Shown piece by piece: positions 11,585 through 19,783 of a stretch of 64,000 nt of DNA. A model generated the notes under the pieces. The model was not told where the DNA came from. It saw only the letters and a list, made by a program, of their open reading frames with translations, and did no database searches. Both the position numbers and the translations under genes were made by a program. This DNA is from CAMLIZ01 sp040758375 (GTDB lineage: Bacteria; Pseudomonadota; Gammaproteobacteria; Burkholderiales; Burkholderiaceae_C). Position 1 is the first letter of the stretch, and the number at the start of each line of letters is the position of its first letter. The DNA lies in NCBI GenBank assembly GCA_040758375.1, contig JBFLWE010000018.1, positions 7,049 through 71,048 on the forward strand, read 5' to 3'.

Positions 11585-12237
11585 ATCCTTCCCCCCGCTT
11601 CCAGGCCGTCATCTTCGATCTCGACGGCGTGCTCACCGACACCGCGCACTTCCACTTCCTGGCCTGGCGCGAGCTGGCCCACTCGCTGCAACTGCCGTTC
11701 GACGAGGCGTTCAACGAAAAGTTGAAGGGCATCGACCGCATGGGCTCGCTGGAGCTGATCCTCGCCCAGGGCGGGCGGCGCTACTCGGCCGAGGAGAAGC
11801 AGGCTCTGGCCACGCGCAAGAACGCGCACTACCAGCGGCTGGTCAGCACGATGGACTCCTCCCATCTGCTGCCCGGTGCCGTGCAGGCGCTGGCCGCGGT
11901 GCGCGAGGCGGGCCTGAAGATCGGACTGGCCTCGGTGAGCAAGAACGCCGCCACCGTGCTGCGGCGGCTGGGCATCACCGACCGCTTCGACGTGGTGGTG
12001 GACGCAGCGCGCATCCGGCGCGGCAAGCCCGACCCGGAAATCTTCCTCAGCGCGGCGCAGCAGCTGGGGGTGAAGCCGGCTGCCTGCCTCGGCGTGGAAG
12101 ACGCGGTGGCCGGGGTGCAGGCCATCAAGGCGGCGGGCATGTATGCGGTAGGGGTGGGGAACCCGGCGGTGCTGGCGCAAGCCGATGACGTGATTCCCGG
12201 GTTGTCGGCGTTCCGGTTGGAGCGGTATTTGGGGTGA
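11581..12237 (+). CDS. pgmB: beta-phosphoglucomutase
   Basis: A 218-residue HAD-superfamily mutase that turns beta-glucose 1-phosphate into glucose 6-phosphate. The catalytic pair is Asp13 and Asp15 in FDLDGVLTDT; the cap region follows (FLAWRELA, KGIDR), then the Ser/Lys loops SVSKNA and RGKPDPE, and the Mg-binding acidic residues in GVEDA. KGIDR and the following region are typical of beta-phosphoglucomutase rather than phosphatases. It overlaps the phosphorylase gene by four bases, so production of the two enzymes is coupled. This closes the alpha-glucoside operon. Confidence 0.92.
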   Translation: MNPSPRFQAVIFDLDGVLTDTAHFHFLAWRELAHSLQLPFDEAFNEKLKGIDRMGSLELILAQGGRRYSAEEKQALATRKNAHYQRLVSTMDSSHLLPGAVQALAAVREAGLKIGLASVSKNAATVLRRLGITDRFDVVVDAARIRRGKPDPEIFLSAAQQLGVKPAACLGVEDAVAGVQAIKAAGMYAVGVGNPAVLAQADDVIPGLSAFRLERYLG

Positions 12238-12251
12238 TCCACCCCCGTGAG

Positions 12252-12280
12252 ACCCGCAGCGGGTGCTGCCCGCCGCGGGC
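12252..12280. terminator. paired hairpins between convergent genes
   Basis: Two short GC stems lie in the 64-base gap between pgmB (plus) and the last small heat-shock gene (minus). ACCCGC/GCGGGT spans 12252-12264 and GCCCG/CGGGC around CCG spans 12268-12280. Convergent placement suits a bidirectional stop of transcription. There is no T-tract, so the mechanism is uncertain. The gap begins with CCACCCCCGT, also found just before copy A of the palindromic element. Confidence 0.4.
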
Positions 12281-12301
12281 GCCCACCTCAAACAACCAAG
12301 C

Positions 12302-12808
12302 TCAGCCCTTCACCGCAATCCTTCGCGGCTTCGCCTCCTCGCGCTTGGGCAGCTCCACCCGCAGCACGCCGTCGGCATAGCTGGCCTTCGCGCGCTCGCT
12401 GTGCACCGGCACCGGCAGCGGCACGGTGCGCGAGAAGCTGCCGTAGGCGCACTGCATCAGGCGGTAGCGGCCTTCGGTGGTCTCGCACTCGTAGCGCTTG
12501 TCGCCTTCGATCACCAGTGCGTCGCCCTGCACCTCGATGCGGAAGTCGTCCTTCTTCATGCCCGGTGCTTCGAGGCGCACGATGACCTGGTCGTCGGTGT
12601 CGTACACGTCGGCGGCCAGCAGGCCCCAGCCCGCCGACAGCGGCATCGGCGGCAACTCGTCCTTGCCGCCTGGCTGCGCCTGGGCGGCAGCGCTCGGCCG
12701 GTAGCGCGTGACGGCGTTCGCCGCGCGTTCGCGCATCTCGCGCCAGCCGTCGGCGAACGAGTCCCAGGCGTGCTCCAGGCCATGCTTCCATTCGGTCAAC
12801 ACGCTCAT
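12302..12808 (-). CDS. small heat-shock protein (Hsp20), third of three
   Basis: A 168-residue alpha-crystallin family chaperone. The crystallin domain spans about residues 60-150, with the conserved ADGVL-type signature as YADGVLRVELPK. The N-terminal 55 residues are unrelated to those of its two neighbours and are rich in Arg and Ala. It lacks a C-terminal I-x-I/V tail of the usual kind, ending PRRIAVKG. It lies 25 bases after the second gene of the cluster and shares its promoter. Such holdases keep unfolded proteins soluble; divergent N-terminal arms suggest different substrates or mixed oligomers. Confidence 0.88.
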   Translation of the reverse strand: MSVLTEWKHGLEHAWDSFADGWREMRERAANAVTRYRPSAAAQAQPGGKDELPPMPLSAGWGLLAADVYDTDDQVIVRLEAPGMKKDDFRIEVQGDALVIEGDKRYECETTEGRYRLMQCAYGSFSRTVPLPVPVHSERAKASYADGVLRVELPKREEAKPRRIAVKG

Positions 12809-12833
12809 GGTGCACTCCTTTTCTGCAAAGCCT

Positions 12834-13253
12834 TCAGCTCACCTGCACCTGCACGCGGCGCGGTTGCGCATGCTCGTGCTTGGGGATGCGCAGGTTCAGC
12901 ACGCCGTCCTTCAGGCTGGCGTCGATGCGGCTGGTGTCCAGCTCGCGGCTGAGCGTGAAGGCGCGGCGGTAGCGCGGCACGCGCACTTCGGCATACAGCG
13001 GCTGCAGGCGCTCGGGCGTCTGCGGTGCCACGGGCGCCTCGATCTGCAGCGTGTCGCCTTCGATCTTCAGCTCCAGCTGGTCCTTCGACACGCCGGGCAG
13101 GTCGGCCAGCAGGGTGATGCCGGTCTGGTCTTCCAGCACGTCCACCCGCGGCGCCATGGCCCGCTCGCGCTCGGCGCTGCGCTGCGGCTGCTGCTGCTGT
13201 TGCAGCTGCCCTTGCGGCTGCTCGGTGGTCTTGATCTCTTGACGGTCGCTCAT
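12834..13253 (-). CDS. small heat-shock protein (Hsp20), second of three
   Basis: A 139-residue Hsp20 with a Gln-rich N-terminal arm of about 30 residues (QGQLQQQQQPQ) followed by a full crystallin domain, with LPGVSKDQLELKIEG, the signature LKDGVLNLRIPK and a C-terminal QPRRVQVQVS. The short, charged arm resembles class-B bacterial sHsps that work with a longer class-A partner. It starts 19 bases after the first gene of the cluster. Function as an ATP-independent holdase follows from the family. Confidence 0.9.
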   Translation of the reverse strand: MSDRQEIKTTEQPQGQLQQQQQPQRSAERERAMAPRVDVLEDQTGITLLADLPGVSKDQLELKIEGDTLQIEAPVAPQTPERLQPLYAEVRVPRYRRAFTLSRELDTSRIDASLKDGVLNLRIPKHEHAQPRRVQVQVS

Positions 13254-13272
13254 GGTTTCGCTCCTTCAAGGC

Positions 13273-13737
13273 TCATTGGATGGCGATGCGGCGCGGCTGT
13301 GCCGACTCGCGGCGCGCGATGCTGATGTGCAGCACGCCGTCGCGGTAGCTCGCGTTCACGTGTGCGGGGTCCACGTCGTCGGGCAGGCTGATCGCGCGCT
13401 TGAAGCTGCCGTAGGGCCGCTCCTGGCTGTACACGCTCAGCTTGCGTTCGCGCGCCTCCTGCTCGCTGGGCAGCGACGAGGGGCGCTCGCCCGACAGCGT
13501 GAGCACGCCGCGGTCGATGGTCACGTCGATCTTGTTCGGGTCCAGGCCGGGCGCGAAGGCATAGATCTCCAGGCTGCCCGGCGTGCTGCCCACGTTGATG
13601 GCAGGGAAGGTGCCGGGCGCCACCGAGCGGATGCTCGTGGGCGCACCCACGCTGCCGAACACGTCGTCGAGCTCGCGGCGCAGCCGGTCGAACTCGCTGA
13701 ACAGGTTGCCCGGGAAGTTCAGCATCGATTCATACAT
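13273..13737 (-). CDS. small heat-shock protein (Hsp20), first of three
   Basis: A 154-residue class-A-like Hsp20. The N-terminal arm (about 45 residues) starts with an amphipathic LFSEFDRLRREL segment, then the crystallin domain with FAPGLDPNKID and the signature YRDGVLHISIARRE, and a C-terminal QPRRIAIQ that supplies the I-x-I contact. AGGAGG precedes the start codon. It is promoter-proximal, 66 bases from the predicted sigma-32 -10 box. All three proteins end in a QPRR or KPRR segment, which supports origin by tandem duplication. Confidence 0.92.
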   Translation of the reverse strand: MYESMLNFPGNLFSEFDRLRRELDDVFGSVGAPTSIRSVAPGTFPAINVGSTPGSLEIYAFAPGLDPNKIDVTIDRGVLTLSGERPSSLPSEQEARERKLSVYSQERPYGSFKRAISLPDDVDPAHVNASYRDGVLHISIARRESAQPRRIAIQ

Positions 13738-13802
13738 GGCGGTCCTCCTGATTCACGGGACGCCGGGGCTCCGGGAGGAGGCCGCTGCGGCGTCTGCACG
13801 AG

Positions 13803-13831
13803 AAATAGGGGCCGCCCGCGGCGGCTTCAAG
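13803..13831 (-). promoter_or_regulatory. sigma-32 heat-shock promoter
   Basis: On the minus strand, CTTGAAG (13831-13825) is followed after 13 bases by CCCCTATTT (13811-13803). This closely matches the RpoH consensus CTTGAAA, 11-16 bases, CCCCATnT. Transcription would start near 13797, leaving about 60 bases of leader before the first small heat-shock gene. Location directly ahead of three chaperone genes makes it functionally convincing. Confidence 0.85.
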
Positions 13832-13871
13832 GCCCGGCGTGCACCGGGCTTGCGGAGGATCAGCCGCTGCG

Positions 13872-14771
13872 CTACTCGGCTGCGGCGGCACGCGCCGGCA
13901 GCCGCGGCTTGAGCACACCGGTAGCCAGCGCCGTGCCGCAGAGGATCACGGCGCAGCCCACCACCATGGCCGGCGTGATGCGTTCGCCCAGGAACACCGC
14001 GCCCCACAGCACCGCGAACGCGGGAATGAGAAAGGTGACCGAAATGGCGTTCGCCGGCCCGATATGGGCGATCAACCGGAAGAACAGCACGTAGGCCGCG
14101 CCGGTGCACAGCAGCGCCAGGCCCAGGGCCGCGGTCCAGGCCGTGGCGCCCGGCATCTGCTGCGGCCACAGCCACAAGCCCGGCAGCAACAAGGCCAGCG
14201 CCGACGAGAGCTGGCTGCCGGCGGCCAGCGCCATCGGCGGCACGCCGGTGAGCCGCTTCTTCGTGAAGCTGGCCGAAAAGCCGTAGAGCAGCGTCGCGCC
14301 CAGCACCGCCAGCACCGCCCAGCCGGTGGACTCGGCGCCCGGCTTGAAGCTGGCCTTCTCCCAGGCCAGCCCCAGCACGCCGGCGAAGCCGATCGCCAGA
14401 CCCAGCACGCGCCAGCCGTTGAGCTTGTCCTTCAGCCACAGCCAGGCGATCAGCGCGCCCCACAACGGCGTGGTGGCGTTGAAGATCGACGACAGCCCTG
14501 CGGTGATCGACAGCGCCGCGTAGCTGAAGCACAGGAACGGAATGGCCGAGTTGGTGAGCCCGACGAAGAAGATCGGCTTCCAGTGCGCCTTGAGCGCCGG
14601 CCACTCGCCGCGCATCGCCAGCAGCGGCATCAGGAACAGGCTCGCCCCCACAACGCGCACCATCGCCAGCGCCACCGGCCCGAACTCGCCGGCCCCCAGG
14701 CGCATGAACAGGAAGGAGGCGCCCCAGATCGCCGCCAGGGTGACCAGCTCGGTGATGTCGCGTTGCTTCAT
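13872..14771 (-). CDS. EamA/DMT-family transporter
   Basis: A 299-residue inner-membrane protein with ten predicted helices in two EamA repeats of about 140 residues; the first contains IWGASFLFMRLG and the second LLYGFSASFTKKRL. RhaT/EamA-type proteins export metabolites such as amino acids or drugs. The ATG at 14771 overlaps the stop of the ogt gene by four bases, so it is the last gene of the alkylation-repair operon. The substrate is unknown. Its coupling to DNA-alkylation repair suggests export of a toxic or alkylating metabolite, but this is inference and chance operon capture is possible. Confidence 0.85.
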   Translation of the reverse strand: MKQRDITELVTLAAIWGASFLFMRLGAGEFGPVALAMVRVVGASLFLMPLLAMRGEWPALKAHWKPIFFVGLTNSAIPFLCFSYAALSITAGLSSIFNATTPLWGALIAWLWLKDKLNGWRVLGLAIGFAGVLGLAWEKASFKPGAESTGWAVLAVLGATLLYGFSASFTKKRLTGVPPMALAAGSQLSSALALLLPGLWLWPQQMPGATAWTAALGLALLCTGAAYVLFFRLIAHIGPANAISVTFLIPAFAVLWGAVFLGERITPAMVVGCAVILCGTALATGVLKPRLPARAAAAE

Positions 14772-15337
14772 AGGGCCGCCACTGTAGTGAAGGCGCCGCC
14801 GTCGTGCCCGGCAGGGTCTTGCGGATTTGTCATCGACTCTTGCGTCGCGCTCATCGGTGCGCCCTCCAGCCGCAGCAGCCAGGCCTTGCGCGGCAGGCCG
14901 CCGGCATAGCCGGTGAGCCCGCCATCGCGGCCCAGCACGCGGTGGCAGGGCACGATCACCGACACCGGGTTGCGGCCCACCGCCGCCCCGGCGGCGCGGC
15001 TGGCGGCCGGTCTGCCCACGCTGGCGGCAAGGCGCGCATAGGTGCTGGTGGCGCCGGGCCCGATCTGCAGCAGCGCTCGCCATACCGCGCGCTGGAAGGG
15101 CGTGCCGTGCAGGTCCAGTGCGACGCGGAAGCCGTCGGGCGCGCCGGCAAAGTAGGCCTGCAGCTCCTCGATGGCCTGCGCGATGAAGCGCTGGCGCGCA
15201 TCGAAGGGCAGGCCCAGCGGTCCGGGGTGGTGCTTCTGGCCGTCGAACCAGGCGCCGGCCAGGCCGGCCTCGGTGGCGGCCAGGGTGAGTGGGCCCAAGG
15301 GCGAGTCCCAGCGGGCCTGTGCGACGAGGGGAATCAT
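14768..15337 (-). CDS. ogt: methylated-DNA-protein cysteine methyltransferase
   Basis: A 189-residue suicide enzyme that moves O6-alkyl groups from guanine to its own Cys. The active-site motif is PCHRVLGRDG, preceded by the helix-turn-helix stretch GTPFQRAVWRAL with recognition residues in STYARLA. After the usual end (LLRLEGAP) there are about 25 extra residues with no clear homology. The start at 15337 overlaps the stop of the Ada-AlkA gene by four bases, and the stop overlaps the start of the EamA gene by four. It complements the glycosylase encoded upstream. Confidence 0.92.
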   Translation of the reverse strand: MIPLVAQARWDSPLGPLTLAATEAGLAGAWFDGQKHHPGPLGLPFDARQRFIAQAIEELQAYFAGAPDGFRVALDLHGTPFQRAVWRALLQIGPGATSTYARLAASVGRPAASRAAGAAVGRNPVSVIVPCHRVLGRDGGLTGYAGGLPRKAWLLRLEGAPMSATQESMTNPQDPAGHDGGAFTTVAAL

Positions 15338-16794
15338 GTGCCGGTCTCCAGGGTTTGCCACAGCCGCAGCACCGCATACGCCCGCCAGGGCCGCCAGGCC
15401 TCGGCCTGCTGCTGCGCCAGCTTGGCGTCGCGCGTGCGCAGCGCGTTGAGCACGCCGATGTCGCTGGCCGGGAACGCATCGGGCCAGGCCAGCGCGCGCA
15501 TCGCGATCAGCTGCACCGTCCACTCGCCCACGCCGGGCAGTGCATGCAGCGCTGCCATCGTGGCGGCCAGCGGCGCGCCGCGGTGCAGCTGCAGCCGGCC
15601 CTCGTGCAGCTCGCGCGCCAGCGCCTGCAGCGCGCGCACGCGCTGGCGCACGATGCCCAGCGTGCCGATGGCCTCGGGGTCGGCTTCGGCGATGGTTTGC
15701 GCCGACGGAAAGCTGCGCGTGATGTCGGCGAACGGCGTGTCCACCGGCGTGCCGAAGCGCTCGACCAGCCGGCGCACCAGCGTGCGCGCGGCGGCCACCG
15801 TGACCTGCTGGCCGAGGATGACGCGCGCGGCGATCTCGAAGCCGTCGAAGCCGTTGGGCACGCGCAGGCCGGGCACGTGCGGGCAGGGCAGGGTGGCGCC
15901 GAGCACCGGGTCGATCAGCGCCGGGTCGGCGTCGAGGTCCAGCCCCTGGCGCACGCGCTGCAGCACGCTGCCGGCCAGCGGCATCAGCGCCGGCGCCACC
16001 GACAGCACCACCTCGTGGCGCGCGGGCTCGAAGCGCGCGCTGATCCAGCCGTGCAGCCAGGCGCCGCCCAGCGGCAGGCTCAGGCTGCGCCGCAGCTCCA
16101 GGCCCTGCACCGCCTCCACGCCCTGCACCGCGCGCTGCGCGAAGAAATGCAGCACGCCCTGGACGTCGTACGGCGGCCGGTAGCCCAGGCGGAAGCTCGG
16201 GGCATCGCCCTGGGCGCTCAGCTGGCGCGCCCCCGACTTGCGCAGCGCCGAAGGGCTCATGCGGTAGCGCTCGGCAAACGCCGCGTTGAAGCGCCGCACG
16301 CTGGCGAAGCCGCTGGCCAGCGCCACCTGCGTGACCGGCAGCGCCGTGTCGGTGAGCAGCTGCTTGGCCAGCAGCAGGCGCTGCGTGCTGAAGTAGTCGA
16401 GCGGCGACACGCCATGGGCCTGCTGGAAGATGCGCCGCAGGTGCCGGTCGGTCACGCCCAGCTGCGCCGCCACCTCGGGCAGCGCCAGCGGCGTGCCGTG
16501 GCGCGCCGCCGCGTCCAGCATGCGGGCGGCGTGCTGGGCCAGCACCTGCGACGAATCCATCAGCGACAGGCCCGGCGCCAGCTCGGGCCGGCAGCGCAGG
16601 CAGGGCCGGAAGCCGTCGCACTCGGCGCTGGCCGCGTTGGCATAGAAGCGGCAGTTCTCGCGCCGCGGCGTGCGCACGCGGCACACCGGCCGGCAGTACA
16701 CGCCGGTGGAGGTGACGCCGACGAACAGCCGCCCGTCGAAGCGCGGGTCACGTGCCTTCAAGGCGAGGTAGGCGGCGTCGGGCTGCAGCGTCAT
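15334..16794 (-). CDS. Ada-type regulator fused to AlkA DNA glycosylase
   Basis: A 486-residue fusion of the adaptive response. Residues about 8-80 are the Ada N-domain with four zinc Cys in CRPVC and CLRC, which accepts methyl groups from phosphotriesters. Residues about 85-185 form an AraC-type helix-turn-helix. Residues about 195-480 are AlkA: N-terminal beta domain, then HhH-GPD with LPGVGEWT and catalytic Asp in PASDIG. It should both activate repair genes after methylation and excise 3-methyladenine-type lesions. An alternative in-frame ATG at 16803 adds three residues; neither start has a clear ribosome-binding site. It opens an overlapping operon with ogt and an exporter. Confidence 0.9.
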   Translation of the reverse strand: MTLQPDAAYLALKARDPRFDGRLFVGVTSTGVYCRPVCRVRTPRRENCRFYANAASAECDGFRPCLRCRPELAPGLSLMDSSQVLAQHAARMLDAAARHGTPLALPEVAAQLGVTDRHLRRIFQQAHGVSPLDYFSTQRLLLAKQLLTDTALPVTQVALASGFASVRRFNAAFAERYRMSPSALRKSGARQLSAQGDAPSFRLGYRPPYDVQGVLHFFAQRAVQGVEAVQGLELRRSLSLPLGGAWLHGWISARFEPARHEVVLSVAPALMPLAGSVLQRVRQGLDLDADPALIDPVLGATLPCPHVPGLRVPNGFDGFEIAARVILGQQVTVAAARTLVRRLVERFGTPVDTPFADITRSFPSAQTIAEADPEAIGTLGIVRQRVRALQALARELHEGRLQLHRGAPLAATMAALHALPGVGEWTVQLIAMRALAWPDAFPASDIGVLNALRTRDAKLAQQQAEAWRPWRAYAVLRLWQTLETGT

Positions 16795-16909
16795 GCGGGG
16801 CATTATGGGGACGGGCGTCCCGGGGGGGTGGCCGTTTTCGGACACGTGCCTGCGCCGCGGAGCCCGGCGGTACAGTAGCCGGCTTCGAACACCCACACAC
16901 CGCTTTCCG

Positions 16910-18283
16910 ATGCAGCGCAGGTTTTGTTTTGCGGGCCTCGTGCTGGCCCTGGCGGCCTGGTGCGTCCAGGCGGCGCCCACAGCGCCGGCCTTGCAGGTGG
17001 CGCCTTTCGCCTTCACCGAGCGCACGCTGGACAACGGCCTGCGCGTGATCGCGCTGGAAGACCATGCCAGCCCCACCGTGAGCATCCAGGTCTGGTACCA
17101 CGTGGGCTCCAAGGACGACCCGCCGGGCCGCTCCGGCTTTGCCCACCTGTTCGAGCACATGATGTTCAAGGCCACGCGCTACATGAAGTCGGAGCAGTTC
17201 GACCGCATGACCGAGGACGTGGGCGGCTTCAACAACGCCTTCACGGCCGACGACGTGACGGCCTATCACGAGGTCGTGCCCTCCAACCACCTGGAGCGGC
17301 TGCTGTGGGCCGAGGCCGAGCGCATGGCCCACCTCGACGTGGACGAGGCCAACTTCCAGTCGGAGCGCTCGGTGGTGCAGGAAGAGTACCGCCAGCGCGT
17401 GCTGGCCGCGCCCTACGGCCGCTTCTTCAACGGCATCGCGCCGGCGGCCTACCTGAAGCATCCGTACAAGCGGCCCGGCATCGGCAGCATCGAGGAGCTG
17501 CAGGCCGCCACGCTGCAGGACGTGATCGACTTCCACCGCACCTACTACCGGCCCGACAACGCCACGCTGGTGGTGGCGGGCGACTTCGAGCCCAGGCAGC
17601 TGCAGGCCTGGGTGGACCAGTACTTCGCCCCGGTGCCGCGGCCCGAGCGGCCGATCCCGCGTGTCACCGTGGCCGAGCCGCGCTGGGCGCGCGACCGCGC
17701 GGCGCAGATCACCGGGCCGCAGGTGCCGCTGCCGGCGGTGGCGCTGGTGTGGCAGGCGCCGCCCGTCGGCAGCGCCGACACCGCGGCGCTGAAGGTGGCC
17801 GCGGGGCTGCTGTCGGCCGGCGAGTCCTCGCGCCTGAACCAGGCGCTGGTGTACCGCCGGCGCCTGGCCGCGCAGGCCGGCTTCGAAGCCGACCTGCGCG
17901 CCGGCCCCGGCCTGCTGATCGCCTACGCCATGGCCGCCGGCGGCCAGGCGCTGCAGCCGCTGGCCCGCGCGCTGGAGTCGGAAGTGCTGCGCCTGGCGCG
18001 CACGCCGCCCACGGCGGCCGAGCTGGCCAAGGTGAAGACCCAGCTGCTCACACAGGCCCTCACCGAGCGGCAGACGCCGGATGGCAAGGCTTTTGCGCTG
18101 GCCGAAGCGGCGGTGCTGTACGGCGACGCCGGCAAGGCCAACACGCTGCTGGGCGAGCTGCAGCGCGTGACGGCGGCCGACGTGCAGCGCGTGATGCGGC
18201 GCTATGTGGCCGGTGCGCACAAGGTGCACCTGACGTATGCACAAGCAGCCGACGCTGCCGCCAAACCAGGAGCCGCACGATGA
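16910..18283 (+). CDS. M16 zinc metallopeptidase (active subunit)
   Basis: A 457-residue pitrilysin-family protease. A signal peptide (about residues 1-22, ending CVQAA) sends it to the periplasm. The inverted zinc motif HLFEH is at residues 79-83, with the downstream Glu in the QEEYRQR region as third ligand. A second M16 half follows from about residue 230. The ATG at 16910 is chosen because it gives a clean signal peptide. It overlaps the next M16 gene, which lacks the zinc motif, so the two probably form a heterodimer like the beta and alpha subunits of mitochondrial processing peptidase. Substrates are unknown. Confidence 0.9.
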   Translation: MQRRFCFAGLVLALAAWCVQAAPTAPALQVAPFAFTERTLDNGLRVIALEDHASPTVSIQVWYHVGSKDDPPGRSGFAHLFEHMMFKATRYMKSEQFDRMTEDVGGFNNAFTADDVTAYHEVVPSNHLERLLWAEAERMAHLDVDEANFQSERSVVQEEYRQRVLAAPYGRFFNGIAPAAYLKHPYKRPGIGSIEELQAATLQDVIDFHRTYYRPDNATLVVAGDFEPRQLQAWVDQYFAPVPRPERPIPRVTVAEPRWARDRAAQITGPQVPLPAVALVWQAPPVGSADTAALKVAAGLLSAGESSRLNQALVYRRRLAAQAGFEADLRAGPGLLIAYAMAAGGQALQPLARALESEVLRLARTPPTAAELAKVKTQLLTQALTERQTPDGKAFALAEAAVLYGDAGKANTLLGELQRVTAADVQRVMRRYVAGAHKVHLTYAQAADAAAKPGAAR

Positions 18284-19740
18284 TGACCCGACGCCTGTGC
18301 GGCATGCTGTTGCTGGCTGCCGCTGCGGCCGCCGTCCAGGCGCAACCGTACGAGCAGCCACCGCCGCCGGCCGCGCCGCGCCCCGCGCGCGTGGCCGCCC
18401 CCGACGAGGCGATGTTGGCCAACGGCTTGCGCGTGATCGTCTCGTCGCGTGCCGGCGTCCCGCTCGTGAGCGTTCGCCTGGTGGTGCTGTCGGGTGCCGA
18501 GGCCGACCCGCCGCAGCGTGCGGGCCTGGCCTCCATGACGGCCGGCCTGCTGGCGCGCGGTACCCGGCGCCACAGCGCGCCGGCGCTGGCCGGCGCGGCC
18601 GAGGCCCTGGGTGGCTCCATCGAAGCGGGCGCCGGCTGGGACCGATCGGCCGTGGGCATCACCGTCACCACGCCCAAGTTGTCGGCCGCGCTGGGCCTGC
18701 TGGCGGAAGTGGCGCTGGAACCCACCTTCGCACCGGCGGAGATCGAGCGCTACCGCGAGCAGGCGCTCGACGAGATGAAGGTGGTGCTGGCGCAACCCGG
18801 CGCGCTGGCCGGGCTGGCGGTGCAGCGCGCGGTGTACGGCGACGGCGCCTATGGGCACCCGGTGGGCGGCACGCCGGCCTCGCTGCCGCGCATCGCGCGC
18901 GCCGACCTGCGGGCGCACCATGCGCGCTGGTTCCGGCCCGACAACGCCGTGCTGGTGTTCGCCGGCGACATTGCGATGGACGAGGCGCGCGCGCTGGCGC
19001 AGCGCCATTTCGGCCGCTGGAAGGCGCCCGCGCAGCCGCTGCCGGCGCCGCGCACGGCCGCCGGCGCGCCCTGGCCGGAGGCCACCGTGGTGATCGACAT
19101 GCCCAGCGCAGGCCAGGCCGGCGTGGCGGTGGCGGTGCCGGCCGTGCCCGCCTCGTCGCCCGAGCGCTTTGCCGGCATGGTGGCCAATGCGGTGCTGGGC
19201 ATGGGCTACTCGTCGCGCCTGAACCAGGAGATCCGCATCAAGCGGGGCCTGAGCTACAGCGCACGCAGCGACTTCGATGCGCGCCGCCACGCCGGCGCCG
19301 TGCGGGCCTCGCTGCAGACCAAGAACCCGTCGGCGGCCGAGGTGGTGGCCCTGATCGGCGCGCAGCTCGATGCGCTGGCCGGCACGCCGGTGCCCGCCGA
19401 GGAGCTGGACGCACGGCGCGCCTCGCTGATCGGCGGCTTCGGCCGCACGCTGGAAACCACGCAAGGCCTGGTGGACGAAGTGACCGACCTGGCGGTGGCC
19501 GGCCTGCCGTTGTCCGACCTGCCGCAGCGCATCGGGCGGCTGCAGGCGGTGAGCCCGGAGCAAGTGCAGACCTTCGCCGGCCAGCACTTCGCCCCCGCGC
19601 GGCGCCGCGTGGCCGTGGCCGGCGTGGCGGCCGAATTCGAGGCCGAGCTGCGCAAGCTGGGCACGCCGCTGGCAAAGGCGGCACAAGGCGCGTTCGATCT
19701 CGAATCGGGCCGTCCGCCTGCCGTGACGCCGAAACCTTGA
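18280..19740 (+). CDS. M16 peptidase-like protein lacking zinc motif
   Basis: A 486-residue secreted M16-fold protein with signal peptide (LLLAAAAAAVQAQ) and a Pro-rich stretch before the domain. At the place of HxxEH it reads SMTAG, so it cannot bind zinc in the normal way. The rest of the fold is intact, including the Tyr-bearing loop GLSYSARSDF of the C-terminal half. It starts within the stop of the active M16 gene (ATGATGA), behind AGGAG. Known bacterial pairs of this type work as heterodimers in which the inactive chain helps bind substrate. That role is inferred from the family and gene order. Confidence 0.88.
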   Translation: MMTRRLCGMLLLAAAAAAVQAQPYEQPPPPAAPRPARVAAPDEAMLANGLRVIVSSRAGVPLVSVRLVVLSGAEADPPQRAGLASMTAGLLARGTRRHSAPALAGAAEALGGSIEAGAGWDRSAVGITVTTPKLSAALGLLAEVALEPTFAPAEIERYREQALDEMKVVLAQPGALAGLAVQRAVYGDGAYGHPVGGTPASLPRIARADLRAHHARWFRPDNAVLVFAGDIAMDEARALAQRHFGRWKAPAQPLPAPRTAAGAPWPEATVVIDMPSAGQAGVAVAVPAVPASSPERFAGMVANAVLGMGYSSRLNQEIRIKRGLSYSARSDFDARRHAGAVRASLQTKNPSAAEVVALIGAQLDALAGTPVPAEELDARRASLIGGFGRTLETTQGLVDEVTDLAVAGLPLSDLPQRIGRLQAVSPEQVQTFAGQHFAPARRRVAVAGVAAEFEAELRKLGTPLAKAAQGAFDLESGRPPAVTPKP

Positions 19741-19783
19741 GCCTGGCGCGGCGCGCCGGCATTGCATTTGCCTATCAGTCCTC

